Assembly: GCF_001939115.1 (NCBI RefSeq)
Contig: NZ_MQTZ01000002.1
Location: 68,904-132,903 of the forward strand
Source of the DNA: Leptolyngbya sp. 'hensonii'
GTDB lineage: Bacteria > Cyanobacteriota > Cyanobacteriia > GCF-001939115
Direction: 5' to 3'
Length of the DNA: 64,000 nt
A model generated the notes under the pieces. That model did not search any database. It was given only the letters and a program-made list of their open reading frames with translations, and was not told where the DNA came from. Each line of letters begins with the position of its first letter. The stretch's first letter is position 1. Positions 35,124-45,868 of the stretch are shown one piece after another. Position numbers and translations under genes: made by a program.

Positions 35124-38100
35124 TGGTTCGGGAAAGGCCAATTCACTTTCTGCATCCCAACAGGTGCTACTGGCCCTGAAGGAAGCACGGGCGCGACTGG
35201 AAGCGATCGAGGCCGCCAAAACCGAGCCGATCGCTATCATTGGCATGGGGTGCCGATTTCCTGGCGATGCGAATCATCCGGAATCCTTCTGGCAGTTGCT
35301 GAGCAATGGCGTTGATGCAATCGCTGAAGTTCCGTCCAATCGCTGGGATGTGGATACCTACTACGATTCTGACCCCGATCGGCCTGGAAAAATGAATATT
35401 CGGGCTGGTGGGTTTATCCAGCTTCCTCAGGACTTTGATGCTCATTTCTTTGGCATTGCTCCTCGCGAAGCGGTCAGCTTGGACCCTCAACAACGGTTGT
35501 TACTAGAGGCCAGTTGGGAGGCTCTGGAAAATGCTGGCATCGCAGCCGATCAGCTCAATGGCCAGCCTACAGGTGTTTTCATGGCCATTTGTTGGAATGA
35601 TTATGCCCAGCAATTAATGGCCCGACAACCGGAAGAGATCGACGCCTACATGGCTTCCGGAATTGCCAATAGCATGGCAGCCGGTCGTCTGTCTCACATC
35701 CTGGGATTACAGGGACCCAGCCTATCGGTGGATACCGCCTGCTCTTCATCCTTGGTTGCCCTACATCTGGCCTGCCAGAGCCTGCGGAACGGAGAGTGTA
35801 ATATGGCGCTGATCGGAGCAGTCAGCCAGTTGCTCCTGCCATCTGTTTATATCAATTTTACTAAAGCCCGTATGTTGTCTCCTGACAATCGTTGCAAAAC
35901 CTTTGATGCTGCAGCTGATGGGTTTGTGCGATCTGAAGGGTGCGGCGTAATTGTTGTGAAGCGGTTATCTGATGCGATCTCAGGTGGCGATCGCATTCTT
36001 GCCGTAATTCGAGGATCTGCCGTTAACCATGATGGGCATACCAGTGGATTAACCGTGCCGAATGGCCCTGCCCAGCAAAACGTAATTCGGAGAGCTTTGA
36101 AAAATGCGGGCGTGGAGCCTGCTCAGGTGGGTTATATTGAGGCCCACGGAACAGGGACCTCTCTGGGAGATCCGATTGAAGTGGGTGCTCTGGCTACAGT
36201 GTTTGCCAAAGAGCATTCTCAGGAGCATCCTTTGTTACTGGGTTCCGTTAAAACAAACATTGGCCATCTGGAAGCAGCAGCAGGTATGGCCGGAGTGTTC
36301 AAAGTCATTCTTTCCTTGCAACATCAAGAAATTCCGCCCCACCTACATTTTCAGCAGCCCAATCCCCATATTGCCTGGAAAGACCTCCCATTTGTGGTCC
36401 CTACCGAGCGAACCCCCTGGCTCTCTGGAGCACAACAACGAATTGCAGGAATCAGCTCCTTTGGCTTTAGCGGTACCAATGCCCATATCATTTTGGCGGA
36501 AGGGCCAACACCCGTGCCCTTGCCTCAGGCAGCCCGATCGACCCAGCTCCTGACCCTTTCCGCCAAAACAGAACCAGCGTTACAGCAACTGGCCGATCGC
36601 TATCGACAGCACCTGCTGGCTGATCCCAGCCTGAACTTGGGGGACGTTTGCTTTACGGCTAGCACGGGTCGATCGCACTTTTCCCATCGGCTGGGCATTG
36701 TGGCCGCTTCTCCGACCGAGGCAGCCGAACAACTCTCTGCCTATCTGGCTGGGGAGAGCCTGCCGACGATCGTCGGTGGTCAAGCGCAACGACAACAGCC
36801 CAGGGTCGCTTTTCTGTTTACAGGCCAGGGTTCCCAGTATGTAGGGATGGGTCGCCAGATCTATGAGACGAATCCGGTCTTCCGGCAGACTCTGGATCAC
36901 TGTGCGGAGATCCTGAAATCCTATCTCGATCGTCCGTTGCTGGAGATTTTGTATCCCGAACAGGACGATCTGGGCTGGCTCGACCAGACAGCCTCTACCC
37001 AGCCCGCTCTCTTTGCCCTGGAGTATGCCCTGACCGAGGTCTGGCGCTCCTGGGGGATTGAACCGGCGATCGTCATGGGGCACAGTGTGGGCGAATATGT
37101 GGCGGCCTGTGTGGCTGGGGTGTTCAGCCTGGAGGATGGGCTGAAGCTGATCGCCGCCAGAGGACGACTGATGCAGGCGTTACCGGCTGGGGGCACCATG
37201 CTGGCGGTGCTGGCGGCGGAACCCCAGGTGCGGCAGGCGATCGCGCCCTATGGGGATCAGGTGGCGATTGCTGCGGTCAATGGCCCCACAAATATCGTGA
37301 TTTCCGGTCCGACCAGCCTGATTGAAACCATTCAACAGAAGCTCCAGGCAGATGGGATTGAGGTGCGGCCCCTCATGGTGTCCCATGCCTTCCACTCCCC
37401 CCTGATGGAGCCGATGCTGGCAGAGTTCGAGGCGATCGCCCGCCAGGTCCAGTTTCAGGCTCCTCGAATTTCCCTGGTCTCCAATCTGACCGGGCAACTC
37501 TGGCGATCGGGGGAAGTTCCTGATGCGGCTTACTGGCGACAGCATGTGCGGTCTACCGTGCAGTTCGCAGCAGGTATGACCACCCTGCAAACCCAGGGCT
37601 ACAGCCTGTTCCTGGAAATTGGCCCCCGCCCTGTGGTGACGGGCATGGGCCGCTACTGCCTACCGGACCCTGCCCTCGTCTGGCTGGCCTCCCTCCGGCC
37701 TGGCGTGGAAGACTGGCAGCAACTGTTGATCAGCCTGGGAACGCTTTACGCTCAAGGGGCAACGGTCAATTGGTCAGCCCTGGATCCGGAAACGCCTAAC
37801 CAGAAAGTATCTCTGCCAACCTATCCCTTTCAACGGCAACGCTATTGGGTGGATGCCCCCCCAGAACCCCTCTCTCCCCCGCTTCAGCCCCGCTCAGGCG
37901 GTCATCCCTTGCTGGGACAACGCCTGACCCTGGCCACGACCGAGGTGGTGTTCGAGGCTTGCCTGGGGCCGGATGCCCCCCCATTCCTGGCTGATCATCG
38001 GGTGGCGGGCACGGCGATCGTACCTGCAACGGCTTATGTTGAAATGGCTCTGGCGGCAGCCCGACAGGTCTTGGGTCAACCAGATGCGCTGCTGACGATC

Positions 38101-41100
38101 GAGGATCTGGTGATTCATGCCCCCCTGGCCCTGTCAGAAGCCGAACCACAGACGGTGCAGCTTCTGCTGAACCTAACGGGAGACAACACTGGCTCGTTCC
38201 GAATCCTGAGTTTGCAGGCCAGTACGGCAACCTGGCAGCTCCATGCCTCCGGGCGAGCCTCCTGCGGGCCGATCGCGACGGCTGAGTCACCCGTGCCGGA
38301 CCTGGACGCCTTTCGAGCCACAGCCCAGAACCAGATCGAGGCAGACACCCACTACCACCAGTTTCAACAGCGCGGGCTGGACTTTGGTCCCCAATTTCAG
38401 GGGGTGGTGCGGCTCTGGCAAAGAGAGGGGCAAGCCCTGGGCGAGATCCACCTGCCTGCGGCGCTGACTTCAGAACTTACCTCCTATCAGTTTCATCCGG
38501 CCCTACTGGATGCTTGTTTACAGGTCTTGGGAACCCTGCTCCCCGATGGCCTAACGGCCTATCTGCCCATGAGTCTGGCCCAGTTTCGCCTCTATCGCCA
38601 GCCCCCGGCTGTCCTCTGGAGTCAACTGACCCTGCGCCCTGGTAGTTCAAGTCTGGACACCCTCACTGCCGATCTGGTGCTGGTGGATGCAGCGGGCCAA
38701 CGGGTGGCCGAAGTGGAAGGATTTGCCTGCCGTCGCTTTGATCCAAACCGGACTCAGGCCAATCGTCAGCCGGATGGGTGCTATGAAATCCTCTGGCAGC
38801 CCAAATCCCGATCGATGGATCTGAACCCGCCCGCCCCAGGAAGTTGGTTGATTTTTGCTGACGCGATCGGATTTGGAGAGGCCCTGGTCAGTCATCTGGA
38901 GGCTCAGGGGCAGACCTGCATCTGGGTGACCCCTGGATCTACCTATCGGCAGGTGGAGGCCGATCGGATCCAGGTTGATCCTGCCGATCCCAACGAATTT
39001 CGTCAGGCTCTGCAAGCAGCAGGTCCGGCCCTGCGGGGGATCATTTTCCTCTGGGCGATCGATCCAGCGACAGATCTGACGGCAGCCCAGGTCCAGGGTA
39101 GTGGGGTGATGTTGCACCTGGTGCAGGCGATCGCGGCCCAGGGCCTCAGCTCTTGGCCCCGCCTCTGGATTCTCACCCAGGGGAGTCAGGCGGTGATTTC
39201 AGTTCCAGCGGCCCCGATCTCATTGGCCCAGGCTCCCCTCTGGGGGCTGGGCCGGGTGATCAGCCAGGAATTCCCAGAACTACAATGCACCCAGATTGAC
39301 CTGGATCCCCTGGGCCTGACCGATCAGGTGGCCCTGCTCTTGCCGGACCTGCTTGCCCCCGATCTGGAAGACCAGATTGCCCTGCGCCAGGGCGATCGCT
39401 ATGTGCCCCGGCTTCATCCCAAAGTCCTGGAACCCAGACCTGTCAACCGTCCGCCGGTGTTTTTGTTCACCCCCCAGCCGGGGATTCTGGATCACCTGGA
39501 ATTGCGTCCCCAGATTCGGCGTAGTCCTGGTCCCAGGGAGGTGGAAATCCAGATCGAAGCTGTGGGCATTGGCTTCCGGGATGTCCTGCATGCTTTGGGT
39601 CTGTATCCAGATGGGGACATTCAACTGGGCAGTGAATGCGCCGGGACGATCGTGGCGATCGGGGAGGGGGTGACGGAATTTCAGGTCGGGGATCCCGTCC
39701 TGTCCCTGGCGGAGGGCTGTTTTGGCTCCTTCGTCACCGTGCGAGTGGAACGGGTCGCCCGCAAACCATCCCACCTGAGCTTTGCTGAAGCTGCCACCAT
39801 TCCTGCTTCTTTCCTAACGGCCCATTACACCCTGCATACCCTGGCCCGCCTCTCTGTCGGACAGCGGGTGCTGATTCACGCCGGGACAGGAGGAGTGGGG
39901 TTGGCCGCCATCCAGTTGGCCCAGCGGGCTGGAGCCGAAATCTTTGCCACAGCCGGGAGCCCAGAAAAGCGCGCCTTGCTCAAGGCCATGGGAGTGCCCC
40001 ATGTGTTCAGTTCCCGCACCCTGGACTTTGCCGAGGAGATTTTGTGTCTCACGGCGGGACAGGGGGTGGATGTCATCCTGAATTCCCTGGCGGATGACTT
40101 TATCCCGGCTAGCCTCTCCATCTTGGCGGATCAGGGCTGCTTCCTGGAAATTGGCAAGCGGGGCATCTGGGAGCCGCAGCAGGTGGCCCAGGTTCGACCC
40201 CAGGCAGCTTACCATGTGGTCTATCTGGGGGCGATCGCGGAACAGCAACCGGAACTCCTTCAATCTCTGTTCATCGAGGTAATGGCTGGTTTTGAGGGGG
40301 GCTCCCTACAGCCGCTGCCATTACAGCTCTTTCCCCTGAATCAGGTGGTGGATGCCTTCCGCTATATGGCCCAGGCCAAACATATCGGCAAAATTGTGGT
40401 GCTTCCGGAGGCCCCACCCCTATCGGTGCGATCGGAGGCCACCTATCTGATTACAGGGGGCCTGGGTGGATTGGGTCTAGCTGTGGCCAGGGGACTGGTC
40501 GATCGGGGGGCGCGGCATCTGGTGCTACTGGGGCGCAGGGCCGCTTCTGGGACCGCTCAGACAATCCTGGCTGACCTGGAGAAAGCTGGTTGTCAGGTGC
40601 GGGTGGCGGCGGTGGATGTGGCCGATCGAGCTGCTCTGACCCACCTGCTGGCTGAGGTAGAGATTGAAATGCCGCCTTTGCGAGGGGTGATCCATGCCGC
40701 CGGAGTTCTGGAGGATGGGGTGCTGCTGCAACAGGACTGGAGCCGCTTCGATCGGGTCTTTGCCCCCAAGGTCTATGGCAGTTGGAATCTGCACCATCTC
40801 ACCCGCGATGTACCCCTGGATTTCTTTGTCCTGTTCTCGGCTGGAGCCAATTTGTTTGGGTTTACAGGGCAGGGCAATTACGTTGCTGCCAATGCTTTCC
40901 TGGATGCCCTGGCCCACGATCGACGGGCCTATGGCTTACCCGCAATCAGCATTAATTGGGGGGCCTGGGCCGAGGTGGGGATGGCGACCCAATCTATCGC
41001 CAAGCAGCGGATTACCCTGCGGGGACTGGATTTAATTCCGCCGGAACAGGGGGTGCAGGCGCTGTTCCAGGTTCTGGATGCCAACCCGATTCAGGTTGCT

Positions 41101-41649
41101 ATGCTGCCCATGAACTGGGCCCATTTCTTCCGACAATCCCCTGAACAGGCGGAGCGCCCTTTCTTTGCCGATATGGTGGCCCGATCACAGGTTGTCCCAT
41201 CCCAGCCAGCCTCTGCCTCCGTTTCTCCTGGTTGGCTGGAGCAGCTCCTGGCCACTCCGCCTGCCCGCCGCCGGAAGGGGCTGCTGACGTTTGTGCAGGA
41301 GCAAAGCCTGAAGGTGCTGGGTCTCGATCGCGCCACCCCCCTAGACCCGCGCCAGCCCTTGCAGGAGTTGGGTCTGGATTCCCTGATGGCCGTGGAATTG
41401 CGCAATCTCCTCTCAGCGGCAACCAAACTACCCCTGGCCGCCACCTTTGTGTTTGATTACCCTACCCCAGAAGCGATGACTGAGACTCTGTTACAGCAGT
41501 TGAGTCCCGATCCTATAGAATCAGGGACTTCGCCGATCGATCTGCCCAATGCCCTACTTGATGATCTGGGAGATCTGGAACAACTTTCGGAGGAAGCCGC
41601 GACCGCTTTGCTATTGGCAGAACTGGAATCACTACGGGAGAGAAGTTGA
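35116..41649 (+). CDS. PKS2: KS-AT-DH-ER-KR-ACP, fully reducing module
   Basis: Order of domains over 2177 aa: N-terminal docking helix (10-36), KS (37-465, DTACSSS Cys209, [17 protein letters not shown]), AT (565-860, GHSVGEY Ser657, HAFH, malonyl), DH (928-1200, His961 in DHRVAGTAIVP, HPALLDAC), ER (1465-1770, HAGTGGVG near 1588), KR (1776-1960), ACP (GLDSLMAVE, about 2085), then an acidic docking tail. There is no methyltransferase, so it should add an unbranched CH2-CH2 unit. The KR active-site Ser position, 13 residues before Tyr1922, is Ala1909. If that KR were inactive, DH and ER would have no substrate. A KR structural region lies between DH and ER as usual. The PKS3 ATG follows the stop after 1 nt. 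Confidence 0.93.
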   Translation: MSNGSGKANSLSASQQVLLALKEARARLEAIEAAKTEPIAIIGMGCRFPGDANHPESFWQLLSNGVDAIAEVPSNRWDVDTYYDSDPDRPGKMNIRAGGFIQLPQDFDAHFFGIAPREAVSLDPQQRLLLEASWEALENAGIAADQLNGQPTGVFMAICWNDYAQQLMARQPEEIDAYMASGIANSMAAGRLSHILGLQGPSLSVDTACSSSLVALHLACQSLRNGECNMALIGAVSQLLLPSVYINFTKARMLSPDNRCKTFDAAADGFVRSEGCGVIVVKRLSDAISGGDRILAVIRGSAVNHDGHTSGLTVPNGPAQQNVIRRALKNAGVEPAQVGYIEAHGTGTSLGDPIEVGALATVFAKEHSQEHPLLLGSVKTNIGHLEAAAGMAGVFKVILSLQHQEIPPHLHFQQPNPHIAWKDLPFVVPTERTPWLSGAQQRIAGISSFGFSGTNAHIILAEGPTPVPLPQAARSTQLLTLSAKTEPALQQLADRYRQHLLADPSLNLGDVCFTASTGRSHFSHRLGIVAASPTEAAEQLSAYLAGESLPTIVGGQAQRQQPRVAFLFTGQGSQYVGMGRQIYETNPVFRQTLDHCAEILKSYLDRPLLEILYPEQDDLGWLDQTASTQPALFALEYALTEVWRSWGIEPAIVMGHSVGEYVAACVAGVFSLEDGLKLIAARGRLMQALPAGGTMLAVLAAEPQVRQAIAPYGDQVAIAAVNGPTNIVISGPTSLIETIQQKLQADGIEVRPLMVSHAFHSPLMEPMLAEFEAIARQVQFQAPRISLVSNLTGQLWRSGEVPDAAYWRQHVRSTVQFAAGMTTLQTQGYSLFLEIGPRPVVTGMGRYCLPDPALVWLASLRPGVEDWQQLLISLGTLYAQGATVNWSALDPETPNQKVSLPTYPFQRQRYWVDAPPEPLSPPLQPRSGGHPLLGQRLTLATTEVVFEACLGPDAPPFLADHRVAGTAIVPATAYVEMALAAARQVLGQPDALLTIEDLVIHAPLALSEAEPQTVQLLLNLTGDNTGSFRILSLQASTATWQLHASGRASCGPIATAESPVPDLDAFRATAQNQIEADTHYHQFQQRGLDFGPQFQGVVRLWQREGQALGEIHLPAALTSELTSYQFHPALLDACLQVLGTLLPDGLTAYLPMSLAQFRLYRQPPAVLWSQLTLRPGSSSLDTLTADLVLVDAAGQRVAEVEGFACRRFDPNRTQANRQPDGCYEILWQPKSRSMDLNPPAPGSWLIFADAIGFGEALVSHLEAQGQTCIWVTPGSTYRQVEADRIQVDPADPNEFRQALQAAGPALRGIIFLWAIDPATDLTAAQVQGSGVMLHLVQAIAAQGLSSWPRLWILTQGSQAVISVPAAPISLAQAPLWGLGRVISQEFPELQCTQIDLDPLGLTDQVALLLPDLLAPDLEDQIALRQGDRYVPRLHPKVLEPRPVNRPPVFLFTPQPGILDHLELRPQIRRSPGPREVEIQIEAVGIGFRDVLHALGLYPDGDIQLGSECAGTIVAIGEGVTEFQVGDPVLSLAEGCFGSFVTVRVERVARKPSHLSFAEAATIPASFLTAHYTLHTLARLSVGQRVLIHAGTGGVGLAAIQLAQRAGAEIFATAGSPEKRALLKAMGVPHVFSSRTLDFAEEILCLTAGQGVDVILNSLADDFIPASLSILADQGCFLEIGKRGIWEPQQVAQVRPQAAYHVVYLGAIAEQQPELLQSLFIEVMAGFEGGSLQPLPLQLFPLNQVVDAFRYMAQAKHIGKIVVLPEAPPLSVRSEATYLITGGLGGLGLAVARGLVDRGARHLVLLGRRAASGTAQTILADLEKAGCQVRVAAVDVADRAALTHLLAEVEIEMPPLRGVIHAAGVLEDGVLLQQDWSRFDRVFAPKVYGSWNLHHLTRDVPLDFFVLFSAGANLFGFTGQGNYVAANAFLDALAHDRRAYGLPAISINWGAWAEVGMATQSIAKQRITLRGLDLIPPEQGVQALFQVLDANPIQVAMLPMNWAHFFRQSPEQAERPFFADMVARSQVVPSQPASASVSPGWLEQLLATPPARRRKGLLTFVQEQSLKVLGLDRATPLDPRQPLQELGLDSLMAVELRNLLSAATKLPLAATFVFDYPTPEAMTETLLQQLSPDPIESGTSPIDLPNALLDDLGDLEQLSEEAATALLLAELESLRERS

Positions 41650-41650
41650 T

Positions 41651-44600
41651 ATGGGGCAGCCGGAAAATCAGGGTGTGACCTCCGCCCGTGGACCAGAGTT
41701 ATCCGCTGTGAAGCAGGCCCTGCTGGAGGTGCGGCAATTACGTAACCGCCTGGATCAAATGGAACAGGCTCGCTCAGAGCCGATCGCCATCATTGGTATC
41801 GGGTGCCGCTTTCCTGGGGGCGTGGACGGTCCAGATAGCTTCTGGCAACTGTTGGAACAGGGCGTGGATGCGATTACGGAAGTTCCACCCGATCGCTGGG
41901 ATATAGACGCCTACTATGATGCGAATCCCCAGGCCCCTGGCAAAATGGCCAGTCGTTGGGGTGGATTCCTGGAACAGGTCGATCGGTTTGATGCGCCTTT
42001 TTTTGGCATTGCCCCCCGAGAAGCCGCAGCTATGGACCCCCAGCAGCGGTTGTTGCTGGAGGTGAGTTGGGAAGCCCTGGAGCAGGCAGGCCAGTCTCCC
42101 GCACAACTGTTCGGTAGTCAGACGGGGGTGTTTATCGGCATCTCCACGATCGACTATGCCCACATTCTGTTTGGTCAGTCCCTGGCTGAAATTGATGCCT
42201 ATGCTGGTGTGGGCTTTTCCCATAGTATTGCCGCCGGACGGCTAGCTTACGTGCTGGGAGTGCAGGGACCGACGGTGGCGATCGATACAGCCTGCTCTTC
42301 CTCCCTGGTGGCGGTGCATCAGGCAGTGCAGAATCTGCGTCTGGGCACCTGTTCCATGGCCCTGGCTGGTGGGGTTAACCTGATTTTGCGGCCTGATTTA
42401 GGGGTTACCTTTTCGAAGGCTCAAATGCTCTCCCCCGATGGCCGCTGCAAAACTTTTGATGCCCGTGCCGATGGTTATGTGCGCTCGGAAGGGTGCGGCA
42501 TGGTGGTCCTGAAGCGGCTGTCGGATGCAATCGCCGATCGGGACCAGATTCTGGCCCTGATTCGAGGGTCAGCCATTAACCATGATGGTCGTAGTAGTGG
42601 GATTACCGCTCCCAATGGCCCATCTCAAACTGCGGTGATCCGGGCTGCCCTGGCCGATGGGCACCTGAAACCGGAGCAGGTGGCCTATGTGGAAACCCAT
42701 GGCACCGGGACTTCCCTGGGGGACCCGATCGAAGTTCAAGCCCTCTACCAGGCTGTGGGACAGGGGCGAACGGCTACCCAGCCTCTGCAAATTGGCTCAG
42801 TGAAGACCAATCTGGGCCACCTGGAAGCGGCGGCTGGGATTGCTAGTCTGATTAAGGCGGTTTTAGTGCTGCAGCATGAACAAATCCCGCCCCATCTGCA
42901 TCTACAGCAGTTGAATCCCTACATTGCCTGGGATAGCCTGCCAATCACGGTTCCAACCCAAACCACGCCCTTGATGGGATCCGCCGATTGCCCCCTGGTG
43001 GGAGTCAGTTCCTTCGGGTTCAGTGGCACCAATGCCCATCTGGTGCTGTCCACCGCTCCCGCTCCTGTCTCCCCCGATCCAACTCCGGATCGGCCCTGCC
43101 ATCTGTTTACCCTGTCCGTGAAGCGGCAGAGTGACTTACCTGCCCTGCTGCAGCGCTACGATTCCTTCCTGAGCACCACGACCGCGTCCCTGGCAGATAT
43201 CTGTTTCACTGCCAATGGGGGTCGTCTGGCCCTGGTCGATCGGGTTGCCCTGGTGGTGGCTGATCGGGCTGAGTTGCGCCAGAAACTTCTTACCCTGGCT
43301 GCTGGCCAGAGCCCTGCGGGGTGCCTGCGTGGCCAGGTGTTTGAGACGGCCTCTCCGGAAATCACCTTTGGGTTTAGTGGTGCAACCAACCGCCTGCTTC
43401 AGGCTGGCCAGCAATTATTCCAGACCCAGCCCCAGTTCCGGAGTCTACTGGAGCAATGTGATGCCCTGCTGCGATCGCACCTGGATGTGCCATTGCTGGA
43501 GGTGCTGTACCCGACAGGTTCCTCTGTCCTTCTGGATCGGCCTGCCTATGCCCAACCAGCTCTCTTCGCCCTGAATTATGCCTTGGCCCAATTGTGGCAG
43601 AGTTGGGGAATTCGGCCTACCCTGGTCACGGGTCAGGGGGCGGGGGAAATCGTGGCTGCCTGTGTCGCCGGGGCGCTGCCCCTGGAAGTGGGGCTGGCCC
43701 TGGCTGTGCTGCAGGGCCAGAATCTGGAGCAGCCCTCAACTCCCCTGGCCGATCGACTCACAACCCTGCTGGCCTCTGTTCCCGCTACGACCCCTCCCAT
43801 CGGCATTATTTCTGGAGTAACGGGCCAGTTTGTTGCTGCCACCGAACTCACCCAGCCCTCTTACTGGCTGCAACTCTGGCAACAGCCTCCCGCCTGGGGG
43901 CGGGTGTTGCAAACCCTGGCGGCACAGAACCAGACCCTCTGCCTGGAGATTGGCCCCCACCCTGATTTATCCCTTCTGGAGCGATCGGCCTATCCTGATT
44001 CGATCTGGTTCTCCTCTCTCCATATCGATCGAGAGGACTGGTTGTCGCTGCTGGAAAACCTGGCGGCCCTGTATGTGCGAGGACTGCCGATCGATTGGAT
44101 TGCTTTCGATCAGCCCTACCCTCGGCAGCGGCTTGCCCTTCCCACCTATCCCTGGGCCAAGGAACCCTACTGGATCGAGACATCTGCCCCTCCCCTCCTG
44201 GGGCAACCGCCCTCTCTGTGGGACCAGATCACGACTGCCGGAACCCAACAGGCCCAGCAGGGGCCACTGGATCTGGCCCTGGATACCTATGCCGATCGCT
44301 GGGCCTGCCTGGAGCGGCTGACCGTGGCTTATATCATTCAGACCCTGCAGACCCTGGGGGCTTTTGCCCAGACTGGAGATCGGGCCTCTGTCGATGCCCT
44401 GCTGACCCAATTACAGATCCGTCCCACCTACCGTCCCCTCCTGCTTCGCTGGTTAAAACACCTGGTAGCCGCCCAACTGCTTCAGACCGTGGGGGATGAA
44501 TTTATTGCCCTGCAGCCCCTGCCCCCTGCAGCCCTGGCGGAGGCAAAGCAGGCGGCCCAGCAGAGTCTGACAGCAGAGCAGCCCCTGCTCACCTATGTGG

Positions 44601-45847
44601 AACGATGCGGCGATCGGCTGGCTCCCATTCTCACCGGTACAGCTAGTGCCCTGGATACCCTGTTTCCAGAAGGCTCTCTGGAGACGGCCAACTATCTTTA
44701 CCGGGATTGGGCCATGATTCGCTACTTCAGTGGCATCATGCAGCAGATCGTGGCTAGTTTAGTGCGCCTGACGCCTGCTGATCGGCCCTTGCAAATTCTG
44801 GAAATTGGGGCCGGGACTGGCGGGACTGCCGCTGTCTTGTTGCCGTTGCTGCCGCCGGAGCGGACCCATTACCAGTTCACAGATGTCTCTGATTTCTTCC
44901 TGGGTCGAGCTGCAGAGAAATTCAGGGCCTATCCCTTTGTTCGCTACAGCCTGCTGAATGTGGAACAGGATCCCCAGGAACAGGGCTATACTCCAGCCAG
45001 CGTTGATCTGATTGTGGCGGCGAATGTCTTGCATGCCACCCAGGATCTACGATCGACCCTGAAGCATGCCCGATCGTTGCTGGCTCCCGGTGGCTTGTTA
45101 ATTTTGTTTGAAGTTACAACCCACCTCACCTGGTTTGATATCACTACTGGCCTGATTGAGGGGTGGGAACGGTTTGAAGATGACTGGCGACAGGACGATC
45201 CCCTGTTGCCAGCCTCTACCTGGCAGCAAGCCCTGCAGGAAGCTGGATTTGAACAGGTCATAGCCTTTCCTCAGGCTGGTTCGGCGGCAGAAATTCTGGG
45301 AGCCCATGTCATGGTGGCTCAGACTTCCCTGGCTGCGGCCAGTGCTGCCAGGGGGCAACCAGTGCAGCGCACGGCCAGCCCCCTGCCGGAAGTTGCCCCC
45401 AGCCCCCCGATCGCCCCTGCTGACCTTCTGCGGCAGGACCTGCTGGCCGCCCTACCTGATGAGCGTCGGGAGCGCCTGACCCAGTTTGTGCGAGAACAGG
45501 TGGCGGCGGTGCTGCGCTCACCGATCGAGGGTCTGCATCCCCGCCATCGCTTGATGGATATTGGGGTGGATTCTCTCATGGCTGTAGATTTGCGCAACCG
45601 CCTGCAAACGGGATTGGGCCTGACCCAGACCATCCCAGCAACCTTGATGTTTGACTATCCGACGATCGCCGCGATCGCCAGTTACCTGGAGGGTCTGCTG
45701 ACCCCATCCCCCCAGGCCCCTGCGCCCGTTCCATCCCCTGACTCCCCGGAGGGACCTCCCCCGGCACCTGCTACCCTCCCAGATCTGGAGCAACTTTCTG
45801 ATCAGGAAGTGGAAGCTTTACTGCTTGAGAAGTTGAATCAACTGTAA
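41651..45847 (+). CDS. PKS3: KS-AT(degenerate)-cMT-ACP
   Basis: Start ATG 41651 lies 1 nt after the PKS2 stop; in-frame codons upstream lie inside PKS2. The 1398-aa protein has a docking helix (about 15-42), an intact KS (44-475; DTACSSS Cys215, [17 protein letters not shown]), a decayed AT (570-820), a cMT ([11 protein letters not shown] near 1051, [12 protein letters not shown]), an ACP (GVDSLMAVD, about 1305) and an acidic docking tail. There is no KR, so a functional module would leave an alpha-methyl-beta-keto unit. The AT nucleophile motif reads GQGAGE instead of GHSVGE, and about 75 residues including HAFH are missing. Malonyl for this ACP would have to come from elsewhere, or the module is skipped. 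Confidence 0.92.
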   Translation: MGQPENQGVTSARGPELSAVKQALLEVRQLRNRLDQMEQARSEPIAIIGIGCRFPGGVDGPDSFWQLLEQGVDAITEVPPDRWDIDAYYDANPQAPGKMASRWGGFLEQVDRFDAPFFGIAPREAAAMDPQQRLLLEVSWEALEQAGQSPAQLFGSQTGVFIGISTIDYAHILFGQSLAEIDAYAGVGFSHSIAAGRLAYVLGVQGPTVAIDTACSSSLVAVHQAVQNLRLGTCSMALAGGVNLILRPDLGVTFSKAQMLSPDGRCKTFDARADGYVRSEGCGMVVLKRLSDAIADRDQILALIRGSAINHDGRSSGITAPNGPSQTAVIRAALADGHLKPEQVAYVETHGTGTSLGDPIEVQALYQAVGQGRTATQPLQIGSVKTNLGHLEAAAGIASLIKAVLVLQHEQIPPHLHLQQLNPYIAWDSLPITVPTQTTPLMGSADCPLVGVSSFGFSGTNAHLVLSTAPAPVSPDPTPDRPCHLFTLSVKRQSDLPALLQRYDSFLSTTTASLADICFTANGGRLALVDRVALVVADRAELRQKLLTLAAGQSPAGCLRGQVFETASPEITFGFSGATNRLLQAGQQLFQTQPQFRSLLEQCDALLRSHLDVPLLEVLYPTGSSVLLDRPAYAQPALFALNYALAQLWQSWGIRPTLVTGQGAGEIVAACVAGALPLEVGLALAVLQGQNLEQPSTPLADRLTTLLASVPATTPPIGIISGVTGQFVAATELTQPSYWLQLWQQPPAWGRVLQTLAAQNQTLCLEIGPHPDLSLLERSAYPDSIWFSSLHIDREDWLSLLENLAALYVRGLPIDWIAFDQPYPRQRLALPTYPWAKEPYWIETSAPPLLGQPPSLWDQITTAGTQQAQQGPLDLALDTYADRWACLERLTVAYIIQTLQTLGAFAQTGDRASVDALLTQLQIRPTYRPLLLRWLKHLVAAQLLQTVGDEFIALQPLPPAALAEAKQAAQQSLTAEQPLLTYVERCGDRLAPILTGTASALDTLFPEGSLETANYLYRDWAMIRYFSGIMQQIVASLVRLTPADRPLQILEIGAGTGGTAAVLLPLLPPERTHYQFTDVSDFFLGRAAEKFRAYPFVRYSLLNVEQDPQEQGYTPASVDLIVAANVLHATQDLRSTLKHARSLLAPGGLLILFEVTTHLTWFDITTGLIEGWERFEDDWRQDDPLLPASTWQQALQEAGFEQVIAFPQAGSAAEILGAHVMVAQTSLAAASAARGQPVQRTASPLPEVAPSPPIAPADLLRQDLLAALPDERRERLTQFVREQVAAVLRSPIEGLHPRHRLMDIGVDSLMAVDLRNRLQTGLGLTQTIPATLMFDYPTIAAIASYLEGLLTPSPQAPAPVPSPDSPEGPPPAPATLPDLEQLSDQEVEALLLEKLNQL
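43361..44050 (+). other. Degenerate AT domain of PKS3
   Basis: This is a sub-region of PKS3. The oxyanion motif FTGQGSQY is replaced by FSGATNRL. The nucleophile motif GHSVGE is GQGAGE, the Ser codon being GGG at 43637-43639. The segment between [11 protein letters not shown] and the ISGVTG strand has about 50 residues against about 125 in the sister ATs, removing the HAFH His and the specificity loop. The flanks (TQPALFA-like [33 protein letters not shown]) are still recognisable, and the reading frame is open throughout. Confidence 0.9.
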
Positions 45848-45868
45848 TTTCACTGTCACTGGATCCCA

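Noticed and set aside
41549-41650. Earlier in-frame start for PKS3 giving 34 extra residues.
   Set aside because: It would overlap the PKS2 docking tail by 100 nt; ATG 41651, 1 nt after the PKS2 stop, gives the normal docking helix.
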